Shown here piece after piece: positions 41,301 to 52,342 of a stretch of 64,000 nucleotides of DNA (positions are counted from its first letter, which is position 1; every line of letters starts with the position of its first letter). The notes beneath the pieces are model-generated. The model was not told the origin of the DNA. It saw only the letters and a program-made list of their open reading frames with translations, and searched no databases. The position numbers were made by a program, and so were the translations under genes. This DNA comes from Chlorokybus atmophyticus (Eukaryota; Streptophyta; Chlorokybophyceae; Chlorokybales; Chlorokybaceae). The stretch covers positions 161,233-225,232 of the forward strand of contig RHPI01001327.1 in NCBI GenBank assembly GCA_009103225.1, read 5' to 3'.

Positions 41301-44109
41301 GTGCCGTTCAATGGCAACGCAACCTTGCGATTGATGCCAGAGAAAGAGCCTCCTTCTTCCAGCACTGCCTTCACATGCAACAACTGTTCAATGACCTCCT
41401 CGTTCTCGTCCTCTTCTACCACGCAATTTTCTGCTTCACCCCCATACCTGAAGCCAGGTTGCAAAGATGATTGGTAGCTGCATTGTGCGCAATATCAACA
41501 GGCAGATGCATGCTCACTTCTTTGGTAGCAATGAACGCGTGGCATCCAGCAGATCCTGCAGCTGCACAGCGCTCTTCAGCTTTGCCTCTGAGCGTGTTTT
41601 GCCCCCATTGTATTTCATCAGTATGTCCAGATACAATGGCTGCGTGACCAACATCTTCATCTTTTGTTTGGGAGTGCGGTCGCCACTAAGCGTGTGCCAC
41701 ACAAAGATGAATTCAGCAGCGGAGCACTGCTAGCAAGAAATTAGCATAAATATGAAGTTGTACAGATACGCTTACTGGCGCACAACAACAAGCACACAGC
41801 GCAGCTCGAGGCTCGACAGCGCTGACGGTTTCCCAAGCGGAGTGCCCAAAGCCTCACGCTTGTCATCACCATACCCGTCTATAGATGTACCTGCTAGATC
41901 AGGTTGTTGTATTGGTCAGTCGCTCGCATGGCAGACAAGACAATGACAAACATCTCATTCACTCATACCTGGTGAGACAGCAACACTGCCTGAGGACATG
42001 GTTGGCACCAGGGCTGGTGGCAGCCGCAAGAGGCGGTGTGGTGCGAGTGCCTTCAGAGCCATTGACCGCAACAAGCAAGCCGCATCATCATAATACTTGT
42101 GGGAGTTCTTGACAAAACTCCAACCGTTGACATCGCAGACGTATGATTTGCCCTTTGACCGTAACAGGTCAAAGCCGCATACCTGCAACACCGCTTGTTG
42201 AATGTGCCTATCCGCCAACAAGCATGCCAACCAACACAGCCCAAGAAGAAGCGTACCGACTGCTTGAATGCCTGACACACTTGCCGCGCAATCTCTTTCT
42301 CTTCGGGTGTGAGCAGGACTGGAAATCTGACCTGCGAAGCAATGCGCACGTTCGGCATTGCTGCAGCTATATAGCTCAGTGTAGACAAGTAGAGAATGTT
42401 GCGCCTCACGCTTGACGCACGCTTGTTCACCTCTTTTCCATCAGCACTACGGACAACGCGCCCATCAACTGTTGGGGCTTTGCGTGCCTCTGCATGAGCA
42501 TAGTCGGGGCCAACAGTGTACACCTACAGTGTCAACAGGGTGAGGGGGGTGTCGTAATGGTTGTAAGGTATTGCCTTCAATGAGCAGCATAAGCAGCGCC
42601 AATACAACATGTGATGAGCACCTTCACGTCTGTGCCACCAGTTGGCATGAATGTTTCATAAATAAACGAGCCGTTCCTGCGTACTTTGTTCTGGTCCGCA
42701 TTGAAATCGCTGGACCTATCACCCACCTGGTTTTCAGAGTGCCAGTGTAAGTAGCAACACAGCACTCACAGCACACTTGCCGTTTTGCCATCAGTCACCT
42801 TGCGAAACAAGCTCTTCATTCCACCTCCAACGGAAGAGGGGTAGTAGATGTTCACGCGATGGTCTTCACCTGCGTGTTTACAATGGTATTGTAAGCAAAC
42901 ATGACACGTGGTGCATAAGCTCTGCTGCATGTGCTGGCTGTACCGTCTGCGGGTTTCTCCACAAAAGGTTTCGTGATGCGCACGCCATCCAGCTCTACGT
43001 ACTCGGGGTCTTCAATGAACCGAGCCTCATTCACTGGAAACCTTCTGTCGCCCTCATCTCGGTTGACAATGATGTGCTCAGGCGTCGTGATGCCATGCTT
43101 GCGCAGCAGCTGATATTAACACACCATACATGTCAAGGCAACAACACAGCTACGGTCTATCTGGCTGCATGTGCGCTTGTTGCAACACACTTACGCTGTA
43201 CATAATACGCCTGTCATACAACGAGCGCTGCTCAGGCAGATCATTGAACAGGAAGGGCCTGCACGCACATGCAAAGTAAGCTTCCATCATGCTATACACA
43301 CACTTGGAGCACAATGATAGATGATACAACCGTCACAACACCTTCTGAGCTTAGCGTATGCTTCTGCCTTGTGCAGAGGGAAGCCATAAGAGAAGAAGGC
43401 AATGAGGCAGTGGCAAGCAGGCCAGCTTTCCACAGGCTGTTCCAGTATCATCTGATCCCCGAATATGATGACCTGCTCGCCAAGACAGCAGCATCTTTAG
43501 GCTTGCCAGCTGCGGCTGTGCTACACCCAAGAACCAACTGGACCGACCCACTGACCTCAAAGTCGCCAAACGCCCGTATTCTCTCAAGTATTTGCTGCAT
43601 AGGTTTGGACCGCGCCTGCATGCCAATGCACGTTTTGCAGCAAGTCAAGCCGTAATCATACCCACTGGTACCTGGGGCTTACTCAACTGGCAATGAACAG
43701 AAGTCTCTAACGACAGCGTGGGCAAGTACTGCAGCATGTGAGTGCATTGTAGTACACACGCAAACAGTGTGACGGGTCAATTCAATACAAGACCGGGTTC
43801 AGTAATCGTCAGCTGCTGTGGCAAGGTACGCAAAGCACCAGCAGCTTGCTGACAATCCAAAAGCATCAACTTCCCTCATAAGCAACCCTTGAATCAACAG
43901 TAGTATAAGTTCAATTACGTTGAGTGATTGTCATTATGCTCAAATACCCTGGCTTGGGCAACAAAGCTAAACGCTAAATGCATCTTGAAGCTGTAATTGT
44001 TCGAGAGCTTGAGCAGCACCTTCTTGTCAAGTGCGCAGACGCCCATCTTAAGTTTCGGCTCATCGTCATTGTTCCCCCTGCGGAAACCCTTGAGCAGCTG
44101 TCTGAACAT
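38031..44109 (-). CDS. VIP1: Diphosphoinositol pentakisphosphate kinase, VIP1/VIH/PPIP5K type
   Basis: A bifunctional enzyme that makes 1-position inositol pyrophosphates (InsP8 from 5-InsP7) and has a histidine-phosphatase domain thought to reverse this; in plants it links to phosphate sensing. The N-terminal ATP-grasp kinase half has [89 protein letters not shown] and [15 protein letters not shown]. The phosphatase half has [20 protein letters not shown] (split by the intron 41686-41775), [69 protein letters not shown] and [11 protein letters not shown]. Roughly 20 exons. Start ATG 44109 ([12 protein letters not shown]). Two similar alternative last exons end at 38225 and 38031. It is divergent from the GCK gene. 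Confidence 0.94.
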
Positions 44110-44821
44110 ATCTCGCTTCCGGCGGCGGTCCCCGTTGCCGCCCCCGCGGCCGCCTCCGCCGCCGGCCAGCCTGCCCGCTGCTGACCACCTGGCCGCCGTC
44201 GACTGGCTCACTGAACCCGAACCGATCTTGTAACGGCAGTGCTAGTTCACGCAGATGCGATCAATGAACGGGATCAGTTGTGCTAGTTCACGATCAGCGA
44301 TCAGTGATTGTGGCGAACACACTGCACAGCTGTTCGCTGCGGATCAAATGGTTTAGTGAATTAGTGATCGCGTTCGGTCTATCGCAGCGGCGGCGGTGTG
44401 GTCGGTGGCCGTGTTGCTGTGGTCGCTGGTGGCAGTGGCGGGAACGCCTTGTTGTCATCCTTGATTGCAGCGTGGTAAGCGATAGGGAAGGTGTCCTTGC
44501 TATGTGGCATACCATGGCAGCTCATATCAGCAACGGCTGCATGCAGCATGCTGCCGTGATAGCAGCACGACAGTCCGGAAGTATTAGCTTGTGTTGCAGC
44601 AGCTGATTACCTTATGTAGCAGTTTGACTTAGTTACACATACGTTGGCTGTACATGCTTAACCCTAGTACATGTCTGGTGCATGTCTTCAATCAGCCGAC
44701 TGTTGACTGTGAGCTACTTCTGCATGCATCTTGCTGTGTAGAGCCTGACAGACAGCTGCTCAAAGTATGCATCACACATGCTCATTGCAGATCGCAAGCA
44801 GCCGAGCACGACAACATCAGC
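44110..44821. promoter_or_regulatory. Shared divergent promoter region, PPIP5K / GCK protein
   Basis: About 710 bases separate the two start codons. It contains a near-direct repeat of GTGCTAGTTCACG (about 44237 and 44280) with interleaved GATCA motifs, and GGC-rich stretches on the PPIP5K side. No TATA box is evident. Its function is inferred from geometry. Confidence 0.4.
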
Positions 44822-45900
44822 ATGGGGGAAGGTGATGACGCCGTGCAGGCGGCGGGGACCGCCGCTCGGGCCGTGGCTGACGCAGCGGAGGCCGCCGCCG
44901 CAGCCGTCCACAAGGTCGTTGAGGCGGTTGATGGCCGCAGCAGCGACACCAGCAGCAGCACGCAAGACCACCCAACACAGCAGCAAAAGCAGCAGCAAGC
45001 AGCAGAGGACAGCACAGAGCAGCCGGAGGAGGAATGCGCGTTCTGTGTGTTTATGAAGGTGAGGGCTGAGGTGGTCTGGTTGTGGCTTGAGTGCTTTATT
45101 TAAGCAGCATACACAGATCTTGCATTCATGCTTGCAGTGCACGCCTGGGTGTTCGCAAAACAGCTGTACAGCTCGTCATTCAAGCTAGCATGTTGTGTGC
45201 GTGACCAGTGTGAGCCCTGTGCAGTATGCAGCTGCTCGTCATGCTGTCAGTGTGCTGCTTACAAGTCGCCACATTCTACATATGGAGACTTCAGGCGCTG
45301 TGGACCTTGTTGGTGTACACAGCATGCATGCATGCATATTCTGTCCAATGTGTGCCATATGCGTAGCAGTGTTCCTGTCCTTCAGCAAAAAGCAGTACAA
45401 GTAGTGGCAGCTGCACGGTATAGCATGTGCGCAATGAGGCAGCAGCGTCTCTTGCAGCTGGCTTGCCTAGCATGCGACACCAGTCACTGTCTTTGACACT
45501 GATTGAGGTACACTAGCAGAGAGTGGATTGCCTGTGCAGCTGACTTGAGCCTGCTGCGCTTGCACAGGCCGGACCTTGTGGTGACGTGTTCACTGCCTGG
45601 GAGTTGTGCGTTGACGCTGGGCGAAAGGACGGTATGTGTGAACGCTGCCAATGCCTGTCATAAGATCTTGTGTGTCCGTTAGCTGTCAACCCGTACACCC
45701 CTGATAGGTACGTAAGTTGTGTTCGTGTGATGCTTGCAGAAGGTGGGGACTTCGTGGCGAGGTGTTCACAGCAGACGCAAATGTTGCAAGTGTGCATGCA
45801 GCAGAACCCGTCGTATTATCAACCGGTGCTAGATGCAAATGAAGATGAGGCAGACAGTTCAGCCGAGTCACTCCCAGAACAGGCACAAACACAAGGCTAA
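44822..45900 (+). CDS. GCK-domain small protein
   Basis: A small protein with the GCK domain known from plants and algae, a cysteine-rich fold whose function is poorly defined. Exon 1 (44822-about 45057) encodes an acidic, Ala-rich segment (AARAVADAAEAAAAAVHK), a Ser/Gln-rich linker and the first Cys pair, ECAFCVFMK. Exon 2 (from about 45567) gives AGPCGDVFTAWELCVDAG. Exon 3 gives ARCSQQTQMLQVCMQQNPSYY and an acidic tail ending at TAA 45900. The six cysteines form spaced pairs (C-x2-C, C-x8-C and C-x9-C) that suggest disulfides or a helical hairpin like CHCH proteins. No transit peptide is clear. It is divergent from PPIP5K. Confidence 0.88.
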
Positions 45901-46117
45901 TGGCTGTGACTAGTTTGTGTAGCCAGTTGTGCTTACCGTATGAGACTTAGGTGATTTTGTGTGGTGTTGTGAGTGTTCATTAGAATCATTGTTTACGACA
46001 GGGTCACACTTGGAACAGCATTTCAGCCCGGGTGTTTGGCGAAAATGGCTGGTAAAGGTGCCTAGTGAAGCTCTAGTCCCTGTAGTCCCTTTCGGGGTTG
46101 CAATGCAAAGAGTAAGG

Positions 46118-46666
46118 AGAGATGGGGGGGGGGGGGGGGGGGGGGGGGNNNNNNNNNNNNNNNNNNNNNNNNNNNNNNNNNNNNNNNNNNNNNNNNNNNN
46201 NNNNNNNNNNNNNNNNNNNNNNNNNNNNNNNNNNNNNNNNNNNNNNNNNNNNNNNNNNNNNNNNNNNNNNNNNNNNNNNNNNNNNNNNNNNNNNNNNNNN
46301 NNNNNNNNNNNNNNNNNNNNNNNNNNNNNNNNNNNNNNNNNNNNNNNNNNNNNNNNNNNNNNNNNNNNNNNNNNNNNNNNNNNNNNNNNNNNNNNNNNNN
46401 NNNNNNNNNNNNNNNNNNNNNNNNNNNNNNNNNNNNNNNNNNNNNNNNNNNNNNNNNNNNNNNNNNNNNNNNNNNNNNNNNNNNNNNNNNNNNNNNNNNN
46501 NNNNNNNNNNNNNNNNNNNNNNNNNNNNNNNNNNNNNNNNNNNNNNNNNNNNNNNNNNNNNNNNNNNNNNNNNNNNNNNNNNNNNNNNNNNNNNNNNNNN
46601 NNNNNNNNNNNNNNNNNTGTAACAACACGTATGTGTTATGCGTATGAATTAAGCATAGGGGGGGGG
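46118..46666. other. Assembly gap flanked by poly-G
   Basis: A run of about 25 G (to 46148), then 469 N (46149-46617), then 41 bases identical to 56727-56767, then another eight-G run (46659-46666). Nothing can be annotated inside. The poly-G edges suggest sequencing or assembly failure. Confidence 0.95.
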
Positions 46667-47095
46667 AAGGTGAAGGTGATTGCCACATGGCTCGCAATGA
46701 GTGCGGCGGTGACCCTTGTGTAATAGATTTGCAAGACTCAGTGGAGTAGTACGAAGTGTGCTTTACCAACCGTCCGGTTACCAGCCGCTTGATGATGTTT
46801 TTGCCCGCTATTTTACCAAACAAGTGTGACCTGGCCCTTAGAAGGGAAATGCAATAGCTGTGGGAAGTTCGCCTGAAGTCACCATTGAACACTCAAGTAT
46901 TGGGTAAATGAGACAAGAGCACATGAACATCACTAGCAGACAATAGCACAATGACAACAGGGTCTCAGCGTTGAGCTATCGTTGTAGTGCTGGCAGTGAT
47001 ATCCCATGACCTTGAGGTGCATGTGCAAAAGCAGCTGCAGGTCTTTCTCAACTAAGCATACACAATAGCAATGACAGCGCGGTCTTAGCGTTGAG
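46667..47095. other. Downstream region of the polyQ gene
   Basis: 46667-46932 has no recognisable gene. 46933-47054 is the second copy of a duplicated terminal exon of the minus-strand gene to its right. Confidence 0.5.
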
Positions 47096-47173
47096 CTATT
47101 GATGTAGTGCTGGCAGTACACTCCCCATGTCCTTGAAGTGCATGTGCAACAGCAACTGCAGGTCTTCCTCAAC
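46941..47173. repeat. Two tandem ~115-base units, each carrying a terminal exon
   Basis: Units 46941-47053 and 47063-47173 are clearly similar along their whole length (each has a GCGTTGAGCTAT core and ends with CTGCAGGTCTT plus CTCAAC). On the minus strand each begins after an AG acceptor and encodes VE(E/K)DLQLLLHMH(F/L)K. A one-base difference then changes the downstream frame, so the tails and stops differ. Confidence 0.8.
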
Positions 47174-49027
47174 TGCAGAATCGATTGTCAGCCCATGTAA
47201 GCACAGTATACACACATTTGCTCGCACATGCACAAAAGCACACACATCAGTGATGTAATGCAGTCAGCACACTACCACTTACTGAGGTTGGAGTAGCCAA
47301 CATCTGCAAGAAGGAGCTCCCGCAGAAACAATGCGAGAGCGCCAGTCATGAGCGCACGCTCCAAAGGTGGCATGGCGGCAACAGCAGCATGGTCAATCTG
47401 CATGGAAGATTGCTGGTAAGTTGTTTGCCAGCACACAATCTTGTTCCTGTGTGCCTTGTGAGAGAATCAACATGCCGCCTGGTGCCAACACTTACCTCAA
47501 ACGGGTTGGCAGCAGGTGGGTGCGCATTCATTATTATCAGTTCCTCCACAATGTCCCATACTTTGTGTCCTGTGGCAAAAGAGATGTCATGACAGAGACT
47601 GCCAGCTTTCATACATTTCTGGTGCGCATCTGTGTGGGTTCATCACCGTTGCAACTGTTGTGCTTCATCAAACTGACCGTTGCTCTGCCACTTTTGAGTC
47701 GTGTTCAAGTCTAACGGGAGGTCCTTCAGGTTGGCGTTTGCTGAGAGCCGGTTGTGGTTGGTACGCAGCTGTTGGAAAGCATAGATTGACAATGCGTGTT
47801 AACGAGTGCATCAATGGCGAGCGCTGTGCGTGCACACGCCCTCGCGCACATGCGCGTGTGTCTGTGTATGTTCTGCGCCGGATTCAGGAATTCAGCCAGC
47901 AGGGACCAGAGCACCCACATAAAACTATACTACAACTGACAAGTGTATGATATCAAGTCCAGCTCACCCAAACATATGGCCACTGGTATCGCGCGTATGC
48001 ACCAATGAGGAAAACCGTCTCTTCTGGCGTGCTCTGCACGCAAACAAGATGGTCACTGCTGCAGCTTAACAAGCTGTATTGCAATACTGCATCAAGTAGA
48101 TGAAAGGTACAGCGACTTTGCTGTGCAGACATGCGTTAGCCAAGCATCCAATGACGTTTGCTTACTACCTTCTCAATCTCCGCAGACGCAGGAGAAGCAG
48201 GAGGGTACCAACGGGACGGTGTCACTGTGGGTATTCGAAGCCCCCGACTGGTTTGCAGTGTCGAGGATGGTGTCACCTACGTGGAGTGCATGAATGGAAC
48301 ACTCTGCTATGTGTGCTTGACCCGTATAACATATGCCTGCAACAATGTGCTGTGCAGCTCCAAACATGATAATCTTAACATGACCGTGTATGGCGCCGGT
48401 TAACAGATAAATGTGATGGGTTGCAACTGTCGTGAGGAACCCATACCTGTCTTGAGGCTGGTTGATGCTTAACAGTAACGAGCAGCTCCTCCCTCCCCCT
48501 GAGATAGAGCTCCACATGCCGAAAGCCCCGCAAACAGCCCATCCGCAAGCAATCACTGCGTGTGTGGTGGGAGCATGCAATAAAAACTTGGTTAATTCAG
48601 GGATTCATCAAGCACACACATGGCAGGTACCGACTCTTCAGCTGTCATGAAGCCTCCAAGTTGTCTGTGTGACTTTGTGCCTAACTGCAGGAATGAAAGG
48701 CGGAAGAGGCAGCTAACGGATGCACAACTACGGAGCATGAAACACTCTCGATACAAACGCATACAACGCAAGGAAACAAGCATCTGTAAGGGGAGCAGTC
48801 AAGGGTATCGCAGGCACTGCACCGTATTTCCTTGGAACGAGACAACAATGAGAGCATTGCATACGCATTATATCATGGTATGCTCCAATGCTGCTTGTTT
48901 CAACAAGGCATGACAATGCAGCACTTATTCACACGCTTTCAACACATACCGGTAGAACTCTTCCAGCTGCGAAGTGCTCCCTGAAGACTGCTGCTGTTGC
49001 TGTTGCTGCTGTTGCTGCTGCTGTTGT

Positions 49028-49062
<35 letters not shown>

Positions 49063-49194
49063 GTGGTGTTGCTGATGGAAGGGAGACGGCTGCTGCTGGT
49101 GCGCCGCCCCTCCGCCTCCCCACCTGTGCGTGGGCGTGTTGGGCCCCGACCCAACCACCACCGGCGCTGACGGCTGCTGCGGGTAGTACGCCAT
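47096..49194 (-). CDS. Unrecognised multi-exon protein with polyglutamine N-terminus
   Basis: I do not recognise the family. Exons that join in phase are: 49194-about 48951, with MAYYPQQPSAPVVVGS, a His/Gln tract and SQLEEFYR; an exon at about 48570-48450, with LRMGCLRGFRHVELYLRGRE; an exon at about 48275-48165, with RGLRIPTVTPSRWYPPASP; then STPEETVFLIGAYARYQWPY, LRTNHNRLSANANLKDLPLD, FATGHKVWDIVEELI with HPPAANPFE, then MPPLERALMTGALALFLREL, and finally VEEDLQLLLHMHFKDM ending at TAG 47096. The predicted protein is soluble, without a signal peptide, and mostly helical after the first 100 residues; the polyQ tract suggests a nuclear or regulatory role, by inference only. It is divergent from the ferredoxin-like gene, with start codons only 118 bases apart. 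Confidence 0.6.
48989..49078. repeat. CAG/CTG-type trinucleotide tract encoding polyGln
   Basis: CTG and TTG triplets on the plus strand; on the minus strand they encode a Gln run interrupted by His within the first exon of the unrecognised gene. In-frame with the chosen ATG. Confidence 0.8.
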
Positions 49195-49311
49195 CGCCGC
49201 CTCCCCACCCACCACCACCAACACCAACAATAACAGAACCAAGCGGCTTTCAACTAACAGCAGGGCTGAGGCTTATGCTCATGTTTGTGCTTGAGCTTAA
49301 GCTCGAGTTCC
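49195..49311. promoter_or_regulatory. Very short divergent promoter, 117 bases
   Basis: Lies between opposite start codons at 49194 and 49312. It is (CCACCACC)-rich near the polyQ gene and contains GCTTGAGCTTAAGCTCGAG, a near-palindrome, next to the ferredoxin-like start. Both 5' UTRs must be short or overlap. Confidence 0.5.
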
Positions 49312-50582
49312 ATGGAGGCGTTGGCGGCAGGGGCGGCAGCGGTGGTGGTGAGGCCGGCGGTGTTGCCAAAGCGCAAGGCGATGGTTTCAGCGATCAAGCC
49401 AGGCAGGCGAGGAGTGCGATTGCCGTCGAGCAAAGGTGCGCTTGTGTGGCGTTGGTTATTGCTCAGTTCAGCTGCTCTGCATGAGCTGGTGTTCATACGC
49501 ATGTGTGTGTAGTGAGTTCCATTGCATCGATGCATCATTGCAATACTTTTAAGAGCGCAGTTGACACTTGTACAATCTGCGGGCAAGTTGCACAGCAGCG
49601 CTGTCTCCATGCTGTACGTAGATCAGAACTGCACTGGGCGTTGGTCATGCTGTTGCAGGGACTTTGCAAGCGACTAGGCAAGCTGTGCTACTCAATGGAG
49701 TCACGGTTGTTCCCATGCCAAGATACTATACGTAACTCTATCCCTGTGCAGTGGTGCATTTGCAGCGCTGTTGCGCCATGGAGGATGAAGCCGAAGTCAG
49801 GCACAGTGTGAGGTTGCCTTGCACGCATGCTTTGCACCTTCGCCAACCCCACCGACTCTTTGTGGTTGCTATACATGTGCTAATGTTTGTGGTTGCTATA
49901 CATACGTGCAGGGCGCTGTTGCGGCCGAAGAGTTGACAGTAGTTTTCCTGCCTGAGGAAGTCTACACGACTGCAAGAGCTGGTGAAAACATCATGGAGGT
50001 GAGTAATAGTACAGCCATATATTGCTCCTCACCTCATCACAGATTACATACCCAAACACGATATGCGATGACCAGGCACATTTGGCTGAGTGCTTTACTC
50101 AACCAGTAATCGCTGTTCTCGTTACTTCAAGTGGCTGTGTGCAAAATTCAGCTGTTGCTGCCACTTATCAAGCAACCTTCCGTCAAGTTAGACTAGCTAG
50201 CTGTGTCGCTGACCTGGTTGCGGCTCCAGCGTTGCATGAATCGCTGTTGCTGACGGCCATGCTGGTTGGCGACAGGTGGCAGAGCGTTGTGGTATACAAG
50301 TTCCGCACAGTTGCATGCAAGGGTACTGTGGTACTTGCGAGGTATACATGCAGGAAACTGGCTTGCAACACAATGCTTGTCGTAATGCATGTCATCTCAG
50401 TCATTGCCTTGCTGCAGCTAGAGGTGACAAAGCACACCGCGGATGACGCCAACTCGCATGCGCAAACATCCTCGCCAGTTGTTGTAAGGTCGTGTATAGC
50501 GGCCATACCATCAGGGTACAAGCGTGTTGTTGTCAGCGCCATTGAAGACCCGTACTGGGGCGGTGGAGATGGCTGGATGTAG
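49312..50582 (+). CDS. 2Fe-2S ferredoxin-like protein, probably plastid-targeted
   Basis: An electron-carrier fold with a single plant-type 2Fe-2S domain. Exon 1 (from ATG 49312) is Ala/Val/Arg/Lys-rich without acidic residues after position 2 (LPKRKAMVSAIKPGRRG), like a transit peptide. It joins an exon at about 49751 (VHLQRCCAMEDEAEVRHS), then ELTVVFLPEEVYTTARAGEN at about 49916-49998. The next exon (about 50277-50340) supplies VAERCGIQVPHSCMQGYCGT with the cluster ligands C-x4-C-x2-C, and the last exon gives LEVTKHTADD, the fourth Cys in VVVRSCIAAIPSGYKRVVVS and a Trp/Gly-rich end, with TAG at 50582. Four ligands are present. It is shorter and more divergent than photosynthetic ferredoxin and closer in feel to ferredoxin-like accessory proteins of the NDH type, but I cannot name its partner. 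Confidence 0.75.
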
Positions 50583-52342
50583 TTCATTTCTCGAAAGCGT
50601 GGTAAGCATGTACTTCTTGTAAAGCATCCAACCAATCATTTGCAAGCATTGTACAGGGTGTGTATCCCTACAATGGGCATGCCACTGCTGCATTGTGCGA
50701 ATTCATTAGCAACACTATTTATGTCACCTTCCCTCATTTACCTCCATCAGGTGAGCTGCCTACCAGCATTGCATACCAAGCAATCCAGTCGCACGTCAAT
50801 AGCATCTACGGTGCAGCACCAACCTTTCATGGCGGTACTGTTGCAGTGTGGCAGCAGGCACAAAGCGAGGACAACATGAAGTTATGCAGCTTGGGGAGAG
50901 GCATGGGCCATGGCGGCTAGTGTGTACCGGGTGCTGTATCACACATCGTCTGCTACCTGCTACTGCTTTGCTTTGTTGCTGTTTAAGGGAATGTCGTGCG
51001 TCTGTGTTGAAATCTATAGCATAACTTATCATACGACTTATCCTAGCAGTGCTATACTGTACATCATGGCATAAGGCTTATGCTATGATAGATGTAAGCT
51101 CTGCCTTGGCCCATATCAAGTCAAACCTTTCCTTCTGATTGCACATTTACCTGCACATACACTTCAAGTTAGCTCGTGCAACTCGTATGTGCATTATAGC
51201 CATGTTGATATGCTGACGTGACGACATTCGGCCATTAATGTGATGTCATACAGCAAACCACATATCAACTTACTGATGAATGCTAAGCGGCTTTTGTAGA
51301 ACAATTGTCACTTTGTAGAAAAACTATATAGAACAAATTTACAATTGACAATTATCAGTTGTTTACATTACGTAGTGCCATGATGCATTCATGTTTACGT
51401 ATGATATTGCATTGTCGTAATTCGCTATAGATTTGCTTTACAATAAAAAGTGCTTGTGTCAAGTTTGAAGTTGAATGGTGCCTTCATTTGCATAGCAATT
51501 TATGACCTGTACAGAGGGCAAGGGTGGACCTGCTATATGTCCATTCAGTTATATACCCTAAGTTAAAGTAGTTGTGATAGTTCTTGATATATGACGCGCA
51601 TGTATAAGTGTCTATTTTCATGAGATTCGATTCGGAATCAACGCAGCGCAGTGGCACACGGGATCTTTGAGCTGGAGGCTGGCAGCGACGGCTGGGGCCG
51701 GGAGGGCGGCGGGCAAGGCGGCGGGCAAGGTTCAGCTGGCCAGCCTCTTGCCCATCATCTCAGACCATTGCGAAGGGGCAGTTCACCGCTGCTGTTTGGA
51801 TGCTGGCAGAAAATAAGGTGAATAGCAGCTGCATGGCCTCTGCCTCTCAAGGGTCAGTGGCAGCATGCCAGCATGCCAGCATGCCCGCTTCTTCCAGGGT
51901 TTTTACTGCTTGCTGATCCACCCGTAACTCTGGTTGTCATGTAAGCGTATCCTATTCTGGTGCTGCTTTGCATGCATGTCTGCTGGCAGTGCTGCACTAA
52001 GTCCTGGTCAGCATAGCATGCACGGTTCTTGTTGAGCATGTGCTGATGCTTGGCAAGCGTGTCATACAGCAGTGATTTTCTGTGTATAAACAGGCGTACT
52101 TACAGGCTTGCTGATTTAGCCAAGTCCAGCTGCCCGAGCACAAGCGCCTCAAGTTGCCAGTTGATTGCACCCATATGAGTACTGAGATCGCCAGCATGCG
52201 CTCAGTGCGATTGTCTTGTAAACAGCAGCTTCCTGCGCAGAACAGCTAGCTGATTGCAGGCTGGAACACTTGTTACACGAGTAAAGCCAAGCTAGGCAGT
52301 GGGTAGCACAACAGAACTAGACAGATAATATACACACATCCC
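50583..52342. other. AT-rich spacer downstream of the ferredoxin-like gene
   Basis: An open frame at 50660-50920 (CEFISNTIYVTF... WQQAQSEDN) shows no known domain; it may be 3' UTR or a lost exon. 51000-51640 is AT-rich. A GGC/GGGCAAG-repeat sits at about 51690-51730. A triple CATGCCAG repeat occurs at 51863-51885. No RNA gene is seen. Confidence 0.45.

Noticed and set aside
41681-41780. Apparent loss of the RHG catalytic motif in the PPIP5K phosphatase domain (a continuous frame reads [12 protein letters not shown])
   Set aside because: The exon begins at TGGCGACC after an AG, and the upstream exon ends CGCCA before a GT donor. Splicing restores [10 protein letters not shown], so the domain is intact.
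45959-46892. Long open frames of about 250-276 codons on both strands
   Set aside because: They consist mostly of the N gap and poly-G/poly-Pro; no real coding evidence.
48620-48887. Additional exon of the polyQ gene in the minus frame containing LFRLSFLQLGTKSH
   Set aside because: It breaks phase with both neighbours; direct splicing from LEEFYR to the LRMGCLRG exon keeps phase without it.
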